Source: Cognatundibacterium crateris (GTDB lineage Bacteria; Pseudomonadota; Gammaproteobacteria; Burkholderiales; Burkholderiaceae_D). Taken from it: a DNA stretch of 64,000 nt. The notes below the pieces were generated by a model. The model saw nothing but the letters and a program-made list of their open reading frames with translations. It was not told where the DNA came from and searched no databases. Made by a program: the position numbers and the translations under genes. Position 1 is the stretch's first letter. The number at the start of each line of letters is the position of its first letter. The stretch covers positions 57,115-121,114 of the forward strand of contig NZ_JAABOS010000007.1 in the NCBI RefSeq assembly GCF_010078235.1. Reading direction: 5' to 3'. Below, piece by piece: positions 35,972 through 45,308 of the stretch.

Positions 35972-38166
35972 ACCTGATTATCCTCACAATAACGCAACCA
36001 CATCTGACGTAAAGCCTGATCAAAACTCTGCCCGAATGCGGGTTCATTCATCAGCAATGATTCGCGCATAGTCTGGCGCATGGTCTGGCGATAATGCACC
36101 AGCCTCTCGATATCGTGCGCCAATATCAGCGCCTTTTGCGCATATTCCATCTCGGTTTCGGCAATCCACTCAGGGAATCCGGCCGCATGCAGAATACTGG
36201 CCCCCAGCCGTCCTACACTAGGCCGGTCTACTAAGGTGATATAGGGTATGCCCATATACAGGCTTTCAATTAAGGTGGTTCCAGAGTTATGCGGGAAGCA
36301 GTCCAGGCTGATATCGATTTTCTGTAAGGGCACCCATGAAGGCGACGCATAGCCAATATCCAGACGCGAACGCTCTATGCCGTAAGCTTCAAAGCGTTTC
36401 GCCATTTCATCCTGTATACCTGGATCATGGAAGTCTCCGCTATTGAGCACCAGACGTGAATTCGGCATGGCATCCAGGATGGCCGCCCACACCTTGATCA
36501 CTTTGTGATTGATACGATTGGCGCGTGACAGGCTGCCAAAGGTCACAATGCCGTCTTTAAGACATGGAGGCTCACTCATTTCAGGTACGCCGGGATCAGG
36601 GCGGTATACGATAGTCGGCCCGTTCAGGCGCCAAATCTTCTCTGAGAACAGATGATCGCAGTGATCGGTCACCGAGTACTGGTCAGTCACGTAGTAATCG
36701 ATCGCCTTCAATCCTGTGGTGTAGCCGAAATCCAGCCAGTGAAAGGAAACCGGTGCAGGTTTGCGGGCAAATACGCCCAGCCGGTTGTCGGTCGAATGTC
36801 CGCCAATATCAATCAGAATATCAATACCATCGTTACGTATCTGCGCAGCCAGTTCTGCATCTGATAAATGATTAGTTACTCTCCAATGATCAGTACATGC
36901 CTTATATTTATCTGTCACCACGTCTTCCATTGGCGGATCTGAATAGGCAAATACTTCGATATTGCTGCGATCCAGATGCTCCATCATAGGCAACAGGAAA
37001 TAACGGCAGACCTGGTTGTAAAAAGCTTGTGAGACGATGCCGACTTTCAGCTTCTTGCCAGGGTCGCGTTGGTTCAGAAACGGCAACCATTCCCCACGGA
37101 ACGGCGCACCAAAGCGCTGCTCGAATTCTTCATAGCCGCCATAAATCACCTCGGCCGGTAAATCCGGATGGTAATTCAGGACAAATAACAAGGAACTATA
37201 GATTTTACGGCTGAATTTAGATTGTGGATCTTGTTCCAAGGCCAAGGCCTGCATATATGCATCCAGTGCCTTATCGGCTTTGCTGGCTCTTTGCAAAGAA
37301 TTGCCATAAGCGGCCCAGATTTTTGAATTACGCGGCTGATTCAGAATTTCAAGCTCGGCAAAATCGATCGCTTCCTTGGCCTTACCTTTAAGTGTCAGCA
37401 CGTCGATCAATGCCGGTACCGCGATAGGATTATCAGGCATGATTGCGATTGCTTTGCGATAGTAGTCTTCGGCCTTGTCGTATTCTTTCTGTGCCGTGTA
37501 GACCTCAGCCAGATTACTGTAAAAGAAAGGCACCTCAGGATTGATACTGATCGCTCTCAAATAAGAAGCAATTGCCTCCTCCTGCTGACCATTTCCATTG
37601 AGGGCATTACCCAGATTATTGTGCGCATTCGCCAGCCCAGGCTCCATCACTATCGCTCTTTGCAAAGCCTGTATCGCTTCAGGAAAACGCTGCAATCCAT
37701 TCAGCGCCGCACCCACATTGCCCTGTATGTGCGCATTTTGCGGCATCAGCGCTAAGGCGCGCTTACCGACTTCGAGTGCACGTTCAAAATCCTGTTGTTC
37801 AATGCGACTGATGGCGAGGTAATCCCAGCCAAATGGGTCACGTGGCAAGACCGTCGTCAGCCAGGCACTGACTTTTTCGAGCAAAGCAAAATTCTTTGCT
37901 GCTATCAGCGCATTCATTAAGTCGTAACAGGCATCGGCGTCCATCTTTGATGCCACGCTGCCTTCAAAGGCTTTTTGCAATGCATGCCAGGCAGCTTCAA
38001 AGTTACTTTGCTGTATACCTATTTTAGCCAGGAGATAATGGGCATCCGCATTCAAGGGATAGCGTGCGGTAATTTGCAGGCACAGATCAGCGGCATGGGC
38101 AAGGTCGCCATTTTTCAGACTTGCTTTGGCTTCTGACAGAAATTTTTGCGGATTAATTGCTTTCAC
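35968..38166 (-). CDS. TPR-containing GT41 (SPINDLY/OGT-like) glycosyltransferase
   Basis: 732 residues from a GTG start. The N-terminal part (about 1-330) is a solenoid of about nine tetratricopeptide repeats. The C-terminal part (about 360-720) is the OGT/SPINDLY catalytic region, with [40 protein letters not shown] and [20 protein letters not shown]. It is predicted to O-glycosylate proteins in the cytoplasm using a nucleotide sugar. The GTG at 38166 has AGAGG at eight bases; a longer frame begins at another GTG (38223) without a ribosome-binding site. It is the first gene of the cluster and diverges from fliC. Confidence 0.9.
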   Translation of the reverse strand: MKAINPQKFLSEAKASLKNGDLAHAADLCLQITARYPLNADAHYLLAKIGIQQSNFEAAWHALQKAFEGSVASKMDADACYDLMNALIAAKNFALLEKVSAWLTTVLPRDPFGWDYLAISRIEQQDFERALEVGKRALALMPQNAHIQGNVGAALNGLQRFPEAIQALQRAIVMEPGLANAHNNLGNALNGNGQQEEAIASYLRAISINPEVPFFYSNLAEVYTAQKEYDKAEDYYRKAIAIMPDNPIAVPALIDVLTLKGKAKEAIDFAELEILNQPRNSKIWAAYGNSLQRASKADKALDAYMQALALEQDPQSKFSRKIYSSLLFVLNYHPDLPAEVIYGGYEEFEQRFGAPFRGEWLPFLNQRDPGKKLKVGIVSQAFYNQVCRYFLLPMMEHLDRSNIEVFAYSDPPMEDVVTDKYKACTDHWRVTNHLSDAELAAQIRNDGIDILIDIGGHSTDNRLGVFARKPAPVSFHWLDFGYTTGLKAIDYYVTDQYSVTDHCDHLFSEKIWRLNGPTIVYRPDPGVPEMSEPPCLKDGIVTFGSLSRANRINHKVIKVWAAILDAMPNSRLVLNSGDFHDPGIQDEMAKRFEAYGIERSRLDIGYASPSWVPLQKIDISLDCFPHNSGTTLIESLYMGIPYITLVDRPSVGRLGASILHAAGFPEWIAETEMEYAQKALILAHDIERLVHYRQTMRQTMRESLLMNEPAFGQSFDQALRQMWLRYCEDNQV

Positions 38167-38546
38167 TATAACTACCTCTTTCAAGTCCTGACGCGGAAAA
38201 TGTAGCAAAAATTCCTGCAACACCTATCATGCAACGTAGAAATCACAGCTCAGATGCGCAAGAAGCCAATTTGACACCCTCATTTTATCGAGAAAATTTC
38301 TTTTTAATCAGCAAAACAGAGGCAAGATTACAGTCCAAATTACCCTAAAGTATTTTAAAAAAATGTCGTAGAGCGGAAAATACAGAGAAACTTAAGCAAA
38401 AAAAATAATATTTATTTGCGGTAACTTCCTAAAAGTTTTCAAACCTTGACCGTTACCCTTCACAACGGCGGTGCAACAGTCAACAAGACAGACCAAAGTT
38501 TGAGGCTCAAACGCCGAATTGAATAACTTAGGTAAGGAGAATCAAC
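38167..38546. promoter_or_regulatory. Divergent control region between the glycosylation cluster and fliC
   Basis: 380 bp. It carries the fliC sigma-28 candidate at 38430-38456 and a weaker partial match at 38346-38372. It must also hold the promoter of the minus-strand glycosylation cluster, for which I found no convincing match. Confidence 0.5.
38430..38456 (+). promoter_or_regulatory. Predicted sigma-28 promoter of fliC
   Basis: TAAA followed 15 bases later by ACCGTTAC, with AGTTTT in the -35 region. It matches the consensus less closely than the two flhD promoters but has the same spacing and the CCGTTA core. It lies about 90 bp before the fliC ATG. Confidence 0.55.
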
Positions 38547-40343
38547 ATGGCTTCATATATCAATACCAATATTGCGTCGATCAATGCACAACGCAATCTG
38601 AACTCTTCTCAAGCGTCTTTGTCCACTGCGATGCAACGTCTGTCATCCGGTATGCGTATCAACAGTGCAAAAGACGATGCGGCGGGTCTGGCAATTTCCC
38701 AACGTATGACATCCCAGCTGAGCGGTCAAAACCAGGCAGCTCGTAATGCAAACGATGGTATCTCTCTCGCGCAAACTGCTGAGGGCGATTTGCAGCAAAT
38801 CGGCTCCAACTTACAACGTATCCGTGATCTGGCCGTTCAGGCATCCAACGGTACTAACAGTGCATCTGACCGTGCAGCGTTGAATAACGAAGCAAGCCAA
38901 CTGATCTCCGAGATCAACCGTGTGGCCAGCACATCTAACTTCAACGGCGTGAATCTGCTGGATGGCTCTTTCGCAAACCAGACTTTCCAGGTTGGTGCAA
39001 ACGGCACATCTAACGATCAGATCACGATCGGCGCCATCTCCAGCGCTAAATCCAGCTCTTTGGGTGTAGGCTCCAGCTCCAGCTACTCCTCTTCTTTGGC
39101 TGGCGCATCGAACACCAATGATGCAATCGGCGCAGGCTCCCTGGTCATCAACGGTGTAAGCATAGGCGCATCCAGTGCTGACGGCGTTTCCTACAAAGAT
39201 TCTCACGGCAGTGCGATTGCTAAAGCAGCAGCGATCAACGCAGCTTCCGGCAATACCGGCGTGTCCGCAGTCGTGAATGCAAACAGCGTTGCCGGTACTG
39301 CAGTCAGCAGCGGCGGTCTGACTGCTATCACTTCTGGCTCTATCAAAATCAACGGCGTTGACATCGGCGCAGTTGCTTCTGCAAGTACAGCAGCAGAACG
39401 CGGCTCCCAAATGACAGCCGCGATCAATGCTAAATCCGCACAATCCGGCGTATCTGCCAGCTATGACACTGCTACTGGCGCTGTGAATCTGTCGGCTTCC
39501 GATGGTCGTAATATCACCATCGAAAGAACACAAAGCGCATCCACAGTTGACGCGCTGACTGGTCTGACAGCCAGTGCCACCAGCGGTGCATCGACTTCTA
39601 CCGTTTCAGCACAGGTCAGCCTGACTTCCAGCAGCTCCAAAGGTATTCAGGTAACCAATGGCGCAGAAACCAGCGTCACAGCAGGTGGTGCAGCGACTAC
39701 ATCTGGCTTGTCTGCAGGTGGTATCACCATCAATGGCTTTGATATTGGTGCAGTTGCCAGTGGTGCGACAGCAGCGATTGCCGGCCAAAACATCGCCGAC
39801 GCAATCAATGCCTCTGCTGCAAAAACAGGCGTAACTGCAACTGCAAACTCCAGCGGCACACTGAAATTGCAATCCCTCACAGGTGGCAACATTGTTGTTG
39901 CAGGTACAGCTGGTGGCCTGACAGCCTCTGGTCTGACTGCCGGTACAACCAGCGCTGCGGCAGGTGTAGGTGCAACATCGGTTGGTCTGAGCACAACGGC
40001 AGTCTCTGCCTCTGTAACAGTCGGTGGCGGCTTGTCTTCACTGGACCTGACCTCCGCCTCAAGTGCAACATCAGCGCTGGCGACCATTGACTCGGCACTG
40101 CAATCTGTGAACTCCTCCCGCGCTTCGTTGGGTGCGTTCCAGAACCGCTTCACTTCTGCGGTCACCAGCCTGCAAACTTCGCAAGAAAACTTATCTTCTG
40201 CACGTAGCCGTATTCAAGATGCTGACTTCGCATCTGAAACAGCGAATATGACCCGTGCACAGGTATTACAACAAGCTGGTACGGCGATTCTGGCGCAGGC
40301 TAACTCTGCTCCTAACGGCGTGTTGGCACTGCTGCGCGGCTAA
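38547..40343 (+). CDS. fliC: Flagellin
   Basis: 598 residues. The N-terminal D0/D1 (about 1-140: TNIASINAQRNLNSSQ, RLSSGMRINSAKDDAAGLAIS) and C-terminal D1/D0 (about 515-598: ADFASETANMTRAQVLQQ to LLRG) are conserved. The middle 370 residues are Ser/Ala/Gly/Thr-rich and contain three Flagellin_IN-type repeats near residues 196, 264 and 391 (INGVSIGA, INGVDIGAVAS, INGFDIGAVAS). It is longer than many beta flagellins. The Ser/Thr density offers many possible O-glycosylation sites. The start has AAGGAGA. Confidence 0.97.
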   Translation: MASYINTNIASINAQRNLNSSQASLSTAMQRLSSGMRINSAKDDAAGLAISQRMTSQLSGQNQAARNANDGISLAQTAEGDLQQIGSNLQRIRDLAVQASNGTNSASDRAALNNEASQLISEINRVASTSNFNGVNLLDGSFANQTFQVGANGTSNDQITIGAISSAKSSSLGVGSSSSYSSSLAGASNTNDAIGAGSLVINGVSIGASSADGVSYKDSHGSAIAKAAAINAASGNTGVSAVVNANSVAGTAVSSGGLTAITSGSIKINGVDIGAVASASTAAERGSQMTAAINAKSAQSGVSASYDTATGAVNLSASDGRNITIERTQSASTVDALTGLTASATSGASTSTVSAQVSLTSSSSKGIQVTNGAETSVTAGGAATTSGLSAGGITINGFDIGAVASGATAAIAGQNIADAINASAAKTGVTATANSSGTLKLQSLTGGNIVVAGTAGGLTASGLTAGTTSAAAGVGATSVGLSTTAVSASVTVGGGLSSLDLTSASSATSALATIDSALQSVNSSRASLGAFQNRFTSAVTSLQTSQENLSSARSRIQDADFASETANMTRAQVLQQAGTAILAQANSAPNGVLALLRG

Positions 40344-40381
40344 TCCCAAACAGCGGATACAATTAGTATGATGTAAATTTT

Positions 40382-40404
40382 CCCCCGGTCATTACGATCG
40401 GGGG
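40382..40404 (+). other. GC-rich stem-loop after fliC
   Basis: CCCCCG pairs with CGGGGG around an 11-nt loop, about 40 bp after the fliC stop and before flaG. There is no T run after it, so it is a weak terminator or a stabilising structure at the fliC mRNA 3' end. Confidence 0.45.
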
Positions 40405-40426
40405 ATACTACTTTAAGGAAATGATC

Positions 40427-40798
40427 ATGGACATCCGATCGATTGGCAATTCAGTGCAATCAGGACAACTGATCAGTGAAAAAGTGAACATCAGTTCTGA
40501 TGCACAACGTGTCGGAAATACCAATGGACTCTCAGGCACTACAAACGCCAAAACTGAGTCCGGCACCGCACCAGACCTTAGCCAGGTCACTAAAGCTGTC
40601 GCTGACATCAACAAAAGCATACAGTCACTCTCTCAGGATTTGCAGTTCAGTGTCGATAAAGACAGTGACAAAGTGGTCGTTAAAATTATCGATCAGCAAA
40701 CCAAGCAAGTATTACGTCAGATTCCAAGTGAAGAAGCTTTGGAAATCTCGAAATCGCTGGATAAGCTGCAAGGTCTGCTCATAAAACAGCAGGCGTAA
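40427..40798 (+). CDS. flaG: Flagellar protein FlaG
   Basis: 123 residues. The conserved C-terminal half (LQFSVDKDSDKVVVKIIDQQTKQVLRQIPSEEAL) is the FlaG domain. Members affect filament length and are usually encoded with fliC and fliD. The ATG with AGGA at seven bases is chosen over one two codons upstream. Confidence 0.92.
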   Translation: MDIRSIGNSVQSGQLISEKVNISSDAQRVGNTNGLSGTTNAKTESGTAPDLSQVTKAVADINKSIQSLSQDLQFSVDKDSDKVVVKIIDQQTKQVLRQIPSEEALEISKSLDKLQGLLIKQQA

Positions 40799-40894
40799 TG
40801 GCTTTTTCGGAAATTGACCCATAAATACCCCTCTGTCATCCGGATTGGGTCGGTCGTTGATTTGATAAAGTGATGGCTAATTAAGGAGAATCAC

Positions 40895-42910
40895 GTGGCT
40901 ACAATTCAATCAACTGGCGTCGGATCTGGACTGGATGTGAGCGGCATCATCAGTAAGCTGATGCAGGCTGAGAGTACGCCTTTAATCAACATCACCAGAA
41001 AACAAGCCAGCTACCAGGCTGACCTGACTGCCTTTGGTACAGTCAATGGCGCGCTCAGTTCATTACAAACTGCACTTGCCACCCTCAACAACGTCAATAC
41101 CTTTAAGAATCTGAATGCTGCAATGTCAGATGCTTCGGTAGCCAGTGCATCCACTAACAGTACGGCAGTCGCTGGCAGCTACAACATCAATGTCAGCAAA
41201 ATTGCGCAAGCACAAACTATTTCCAGTGCTGGCCAGGTTAGTACCACGACACCGATAGGATCTGGAGCCAGCACGACCATTAGCTTTCAATTTGGTACCA
41301 TCACGGGAACCGCTGCGTCCGGCGTGTATACCGGTGCAAGCTTTGAACAGGATGCTACACAGGCAACCGGTACGGTCACCATAGACAGCACCAATAACTC
41401 ACTGCAAGGCATACGCGACGCCATTAACGCTGCAAAAATCGGCGTACAAGCTTCGATAGTCGGCGATGGCAGTGCCACCCCGTATCACCTGGTACTCAAC
41501 TCCAGTAAGACCGGCGCGACTTCCAGTATGAAAATCAGCACTACTGGTGATAGCGCGCTGGCTAACCTGATGAACTATGATCCGGCTGGCACACAGAATT
41601 TTAAAGAAGTTGTGAATGCACAAAGTGCGAATCTGACCGTAAATGGTATTCCTGTCACCAGCGCCAGCAATAATGTGTCGAGCGCGATTCAAGGTGTGAC
41701 GATCACAGCTCAGAAAGTGGGCACCACCAATCTGAATCTGACTGCAAATACGACCCAGATACAAAGCGGCATTACTGCATTTGTAAATGCATACAATAGC
41801 TTGAATTCTACCATCGCCTCAGTCACCTCCTACAATCCGACGACTAAAGCTGCGGGCGCCTTGCTGGGTGATGCGACTGTGCAATCTGTACAAAATCAGA
41901 TACGCAGTGTGATGACAAACTCAGTCGCCGGGCTTGGTGGTGGCCTGACCAATCTGGCACAGATAGGCATCTCTTTCCAAAAAGACGGCTCACTGGCAGT
42001 CGACTCCAGCAAATTACAATCTGCGCTGAGTGCCAATTTCAGCGATGTGGCGGGTTTGTTTGCAGCTGCGGGCAAAACCACAGATAGTCTGACCAGTTTT
42101 GTTGGCTCTGGCCCCAGCACCAAACCCGGCTCTTATGCCGTCAACATCACACAATTAGCGACCCAGGGAAGCCTGACCGGCAGTCTTAATCTCAACAGTG
42201 GTCCGACAACAATTGCCAGCGGCACTACCCTGTCATTTTCAGTTGATGGCGTAGCAGCTGACGTGAATCTCACAGCTGGCACATACACGGCAACCCAGTT
42301 AGCCAGCATGATACAGTCTGCAGTCAATGGCACTGCCGGCTTTAGCGCTAAGGGCATCAGCTTGAATGCCACGATAGACTCCAGTGGCTTTCTGAACATG
42401 ACCTCAGGCAGCTATGGGTCAACTTCAAATATCAGCCTGAGCAATAAATCAGGAACCGGACTCGACCAATTGACTGGCGTTGTAACCTCAGGTACGCCGG
42501 GTAAAAATGTAACAGGAACCCTAAACGGGGTTGCAGCAATTGGTACAGGGCAAACTCTGACCGGTGCCAGTGGTTCAGATTCGGCTGGAATACAAGTTCT
42601 GATCAGCGGTGGCTCCACCGGCGACCGCGGTAGTGTGAATTTTTCGCAAGGCTATGCATTTAACCTGAATGCTGCCCTGAGTCGCTTTGTGGGCGCGAAT
42701 GGAGCTATCACCAATGCCACCAATGGCATTAACAGTTCCATCAAAGATTTACAAAAACAGACCGACACCATCAATAAGCGGCTGGCAGCTACCCAAGCCA
42801 GGTATCAGGCCCAATTTTCAGCGCTAGATAAAATTGTGAGTTCTATGACAGCGACCCAAAATTTCCTGACCCAGCAAATTAACGTTTTAAACGGTACCAC
42901 CAACAAGTAA
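40895..42910 (+). CDS. fliD: Flagellar filament cap protein FliD
   Basis: 671 residues. The conserved FliD N-terminal region (GSGLDVSGIISKLMQAESTPL) and C-terminal region with a coiled coil are present. The central domains are Ser/Thr/Gly-rich and extended, making it longer than the typical 450-500 residues. It caps the growing filament and helps insert flagellin. The start is GTG with a strong AAGGAG site. Confidence 0.95.
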   Translation: MATIQSTGVGSGLDVSGIISKLMQAESTPLINITRKQASYQADLTAFGTVNGALSSLQTALATLNNVNTFKNLNAAMSDASVASASTNSTAVAGSYNINVSKIAQAQTISSAGQVSTTTPIGSGASTTISFQFGTITGTAASGVYTGASFEQDATQATGTVTIDSTNNSLQGIRDAINAAKIGVQASIVGDGSATPYHLVLNSSKTGATSSMKISTTGDSALANLMNYDPAGTQNFKEVVNAQSANLTVNGIPVTSASNNVSSAIQGVTITAQKVGTTNLNLTANTTQIQSGITAFVNAYNSLNSTIASVTSYNPTTKAAGALLGDATVQSVQNQIRSVMTNSVAGLGGGLTNLAQIGISFQKDGSLAVDSSKLQSALSANFSDVAGLFAAAGKTTDSLTSFVGSGPSTKPGSYAVNITQLATQGSLTGSLNLNSGPTTIASGTTLSFSVDGVAADVNLTAGTYTATQLASMIQSAVNGTAGFSAKGISLNATIDSSGFLNMTSGSYGSTSNISLSNKSGTGLDQLTGVVTSGTPGKNVTGTLNGVAAIGTGQTLTGASGSDSAGIQVLISGGSTGDRGSVNFSQGYAFNLNAALSRFVGANGAITNATNGINSSIKDLQKQTDTINKRLAATQARYQAQFSALDKIVSSMTATQNFLTQQINVLNGTTNK

Positions 42911-42932
42911 AAGATTAAGCGAAGGAATTCCC

Positions 42933-43400
42933 ATGTTTAGTTCATCATCAAATGGCGCGAATGCTTATACAAAAATAGGTGTTGAAACCGGTGTTATTGC
43001 AGCATCTCCTCACAAACTGATCGTGATGCTGTTTGAAGGTGCCATTGTTGCTATTAATAATGCTCAGGTACAAATGCATAGCGGCGATATTGCCGGCAAA
43101 GGCAAATCGATCTCCAAGGCCATTTCGATTATTGACAATGGCTTACGAGCCAGCCTTGATAAACGGGTTGGTGGTGAGATTGCCTTGAATCTCGACGCAT
43201 TATACGAATACATGACCAGACAATTGCTGCTGGCCAACCTGAATAACAGCGAAGATGCACTGATTGAAGTATCAAAATTATTGCGGGACCTGAAATCCGC
43301 CTGGGACGCGATTGCTCCACAGGCTACGACAACCGATGCGCCACCTGTCATGATGCACGACCCTTTACAACCACGTCCTACTCACGTTTTTGAGGCTTGA
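42933..43400 (+). CDS. fliS: Flagellin chaperone FliS
   Basis: 155 residues. SPHKLIVMLFEGAIVAINNAQ is the family signature; the protein is all helical. The C-terminal 20 residues (PPVMMHDPLQPRPTHVF) are a non-conserved tail. It binds the flagellin C-terminus to prevent premature polymerisation. It lies 22 bp after fliD. Confidence 0.95.
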   Translation: MFSSSSNGANAYTKIGVETGVIAASPHKLIVMLFEGAIVAINNAQVQMHSGDIAGKGKSISKAISIIDNGLRASLDKRVGGEIALNLDALYEYMTRQLLLANLNNSEDALIEVSKLLRDLKSAWDAIAPQATTTDAPPVMMHDPLQPRPTHVFEA

Positions 43401-43406
43401 TTCAGA

Positions 43407-43742
43407 ATGGAAAGCTTAGAAATTATCTCCTTGTATGAAAATGTCGCGTCTCTGACCAATCAGATGCTCAATGCTGCGCGGGACCGGGACTGGGAACGTT
43501 TAAGCGTATTGGAAAGTGATTGCTCCTTGAAAGTTGAAGCAATAAAGACGGCAGATACGCCTGCCCCGCTCTCCCCTGAATTAAAAGAAAGAAAAATTCG
43601 GGTCATTAAAAAAATCCTGGCGGATGACAGAGAAATTCGCGATATCACTGAACCCTGGATGACCGAGTTGTCGCAATTAATGCGTAGCTCAAATACAGCC
43701 ATGAAGGTCAATACTGCCTACGGGACCGGTAACGCGGCCTAA
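43407..43742 (+). CDS. fliT: Flagellar chaperone FliT-like protein
   Basis: 111 residues, predicted helical throughout, in the fliD-fliS-fliT position. The sequence is weakly conserved, as is normal for FliT. In enterobacteria FliT binds FliD and also represses FlhDC activity. The assignment rests on size, composition and position. Confidence 0.8.
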   Translation: MESLEIISLYENVASLTNQMLNAARDRDWERLSVLESDCSLKVEAIKTADTPAPLSPELKERKIRVIKKILADDREIRDITEPWMTELSQLMRSSNTAMKVNTAYGTGNAA

Positions 43743-43747
43743 ACATC

Positions 43748-44863
43748 ATGCCTGTGCGCCTCGACAGCTTGTACAAACCCATTTCCGCTGTCGAGGCGAT
43801 CAGCTCTGCCCTGCCACTCAAAGCGGGCGATCAGAACACGTACCTCAAGTTTGCTCAACTGGCGCTGGGTCAGCCTTCTCAAGCCGAAGTACTCGGCACA
43901 AATGCCGATAAGCTAAGCACCATACGTATCGGTGATCTGAGCACGAGCTTAAGGCTGCCCGCCAGTTTTTCGGGTGCCGACAAACTCAGTTTTCGCTTAC
44001 TGACGTTGACACCAACTATTCACATCAGCTTGCAAAATCCGGCTCAGCCGCTGGACATTGCACATTACACGCTGAATTTGCATGCTGACATCAACAGCCA
44101 ACAAACGCAGTGGGTCAGAATCAGCCCTGAACAGCTGAGCGCAAGTCTGGGCTTACCCTTGGCGCAGACTGAAACCAGCAGCGTGACCCAACTCAGCCCG
44201 CTCAGTCAGATTTTGTTACGGCTGACGGACAAGGGAAAACCCATGTCCGGAGCAGAACTGCTTTCTGCACAGCCCTTGTTGAGCGATGCTCAGGACTTAG
44301 CCAAACCAGCTGCGTTGGCAGGGGTCATGGAAAAGGCAGTGTCACAAAGTGGTTTGTTTTATGAATCGCATATTGCAGCCTGGGCACAAGGACAGCTGGA
44401 ACAGAAAGCACTGGAGGCTGAGCCTCAGCATAGCTTGCTGGCGGCTATTCCAAATACCAATGCTGAGCAAAGTGAATATACGGATACATTGAAGCAAATA
44501 ATCCAGAATCAGTTACAACTGCTTGAGCAAGACAAGCTGCAATGGCGCGGCGAACTGTTTCCAGGCCAAAAGCTGGAATGGCAGATCACAAAAGACCCCC
44601 ATCATCAGGCTGCTGCGGATACACCACAACCGGAAATTTGGCATACCCGCCTGCGCATGACATTGCCCGGACTAGGCGAGCTGGACGCAAAAATACAATT
44701 GCATCAGCAAACCGTACAGATCGCGATCTCTGCACCAGAATCTTCGGCATTGACACTCGCGGCAAATGAGAGCAGCTTAACGACTGCACTCGAAGCCGCT
44801 GGCATGAAGATATCCGGACTACAGGTATCAGGGGCAGTCGTGTCAGCACCTGAGAAACCTTAG
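43748..44863 (+). CDS. FliK-like flagellar protein (second hook-length-control homologue)
   Basis: 371 residues. The N-terminal two-thirds are weakly conserved. The C-terminal 100 residues resemble the FliK C-terminal domain (LEWQITKD, TRLRMTLPGLGELDAKIQL, ALEAAGMKISGLQV). It lies immediately before an FlhB C-terminal-like gene, a pair that mimics the FliK/FlhB interaction. A canonical fliK is present at 52126, so this is a paralogue. The function is unknown. Confidence 0.72.
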   Translation: MPVRLDSLYKPISAVEAISSALPLKAGDQNTYLKFAQLALGQPSQAEVLGTNADKLSTIRIGDLSTSLRLPASFSGADKLSFRLLTLTPTIHISLQNPAQPLDIAHYTLNLHADINSQQTQWVRISPEQLSASLGLPLAQTETSSVTQLSPLSQILLRLTDKGKPMSGAELLSAQPLLSDAQDLAKPAALAGVMEKAVSQSGLFYESHIAAWAQGQLEQKALEAEPQHSLLAAIPNTNAEQSEYTDTLKQIIQNQLQLLEQDKLQWRGELFPGQKLEWQITKDPHHQAAADTPQPEIWHTRLRMTLPGLGELDAKIQLHQQTVQIAISAPESSALTLAANESSLTTALEAAGMKISGLQVSGAVVSAPEKP

Positions 44864-44946
44864 TTTGCACGCTGGCGCCGGCCGCTCTACGCTCGCCACA
44901 TCCTTTTGCTGGCGTAATTTAATGACAAAAGACTCACCGACACAAC

Positions 44947-45240
44947 ATGGATGATAAGTCCCATCACTTGCCGCTAAAAAATGCCGTTGCGCTGGCCTAT
45001 CAGGAAGGTGAAGGTGCGCCCAAAGTTGTTGCTAAGGGCAAAGGACTGATTGCAGAACAGATCATACTCAAAGCCAGGGAGCACGGCGTACATGTGCATG
45101 AATCGAAAGAATTGACGAGTTTACTGATGCGGGTGGAGCTGGATCAGGATATTCCGCCAGAGCTGTATCGCGCAGTTGCAGAACTGCTCGCTTGGCTTTA
45201 CCATATCGAAGCCGAAAAGTCAGGATTCAACAAAAAGTAA
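44947..45240 (+). CDS. FlhX-like protein (FlhB C-terminal domain homologue)
   Basis: 97 residues aligning with the cytoplasmic C-terminal domain of FlhB (VALAYQEGEGAPKVVAKGKG, AREHGVHVHES, IPPELYRAVAELLAWLY). It lacks the membrane domain, and the NPTH autocleavage site is replaced by PLKN, so it equals the fragment after cleavage. Similar proteins (FlhX in Helicobacter, YlqH in Bacillus) can affect the export switch. Together with the preceding FliK-like gene it may form an alternative substrate-specificity switch. Confidence 0.8.
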   Translation: MDDKSHHLPLKNAVALAYQEGEGAPKVVAKGKGLIAEQIILKAREHGVHVHESKELTSLLMRVELDQDIPPELYRAVAELLAWLYHIEAEKSGFNKK

Positions 45241-45308
45241 GATCTACCTGCACTGACTTCGCACTGACTTTTTTACGCATTCATTTTACTGACAATAACA
45301 ACACAAAT

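Noticed and set aside
30306..38166. Prophage or transposon origin of the glycosylation cluster
   Set aside because: No integrase, transposase, terminal repeats or tRNA edge is visible. Transfer remains possible but the sequence does not show it.
35216..38223. GTG at 38223 as the start of the GT41 enzyme
   Set aside because: It has no ribosome-binding site; the GTG at 38166 has AGAGG at eight bases.
38342..38372. Second sigma-28 promoter for fliC at 38346
   Set aside because: TAAA and the 15-base spacing fit, but the -10 box (GTCGTAGA) matches at only four of eight positions.
38811..39533. 240-codon cysteine-rich frame antisense to fliC
   Set aside because: It is a shadow of the Ser/Ala/Gly-rich flagellin codons; the many Cys residues come from reversed GCA and GCN codons.
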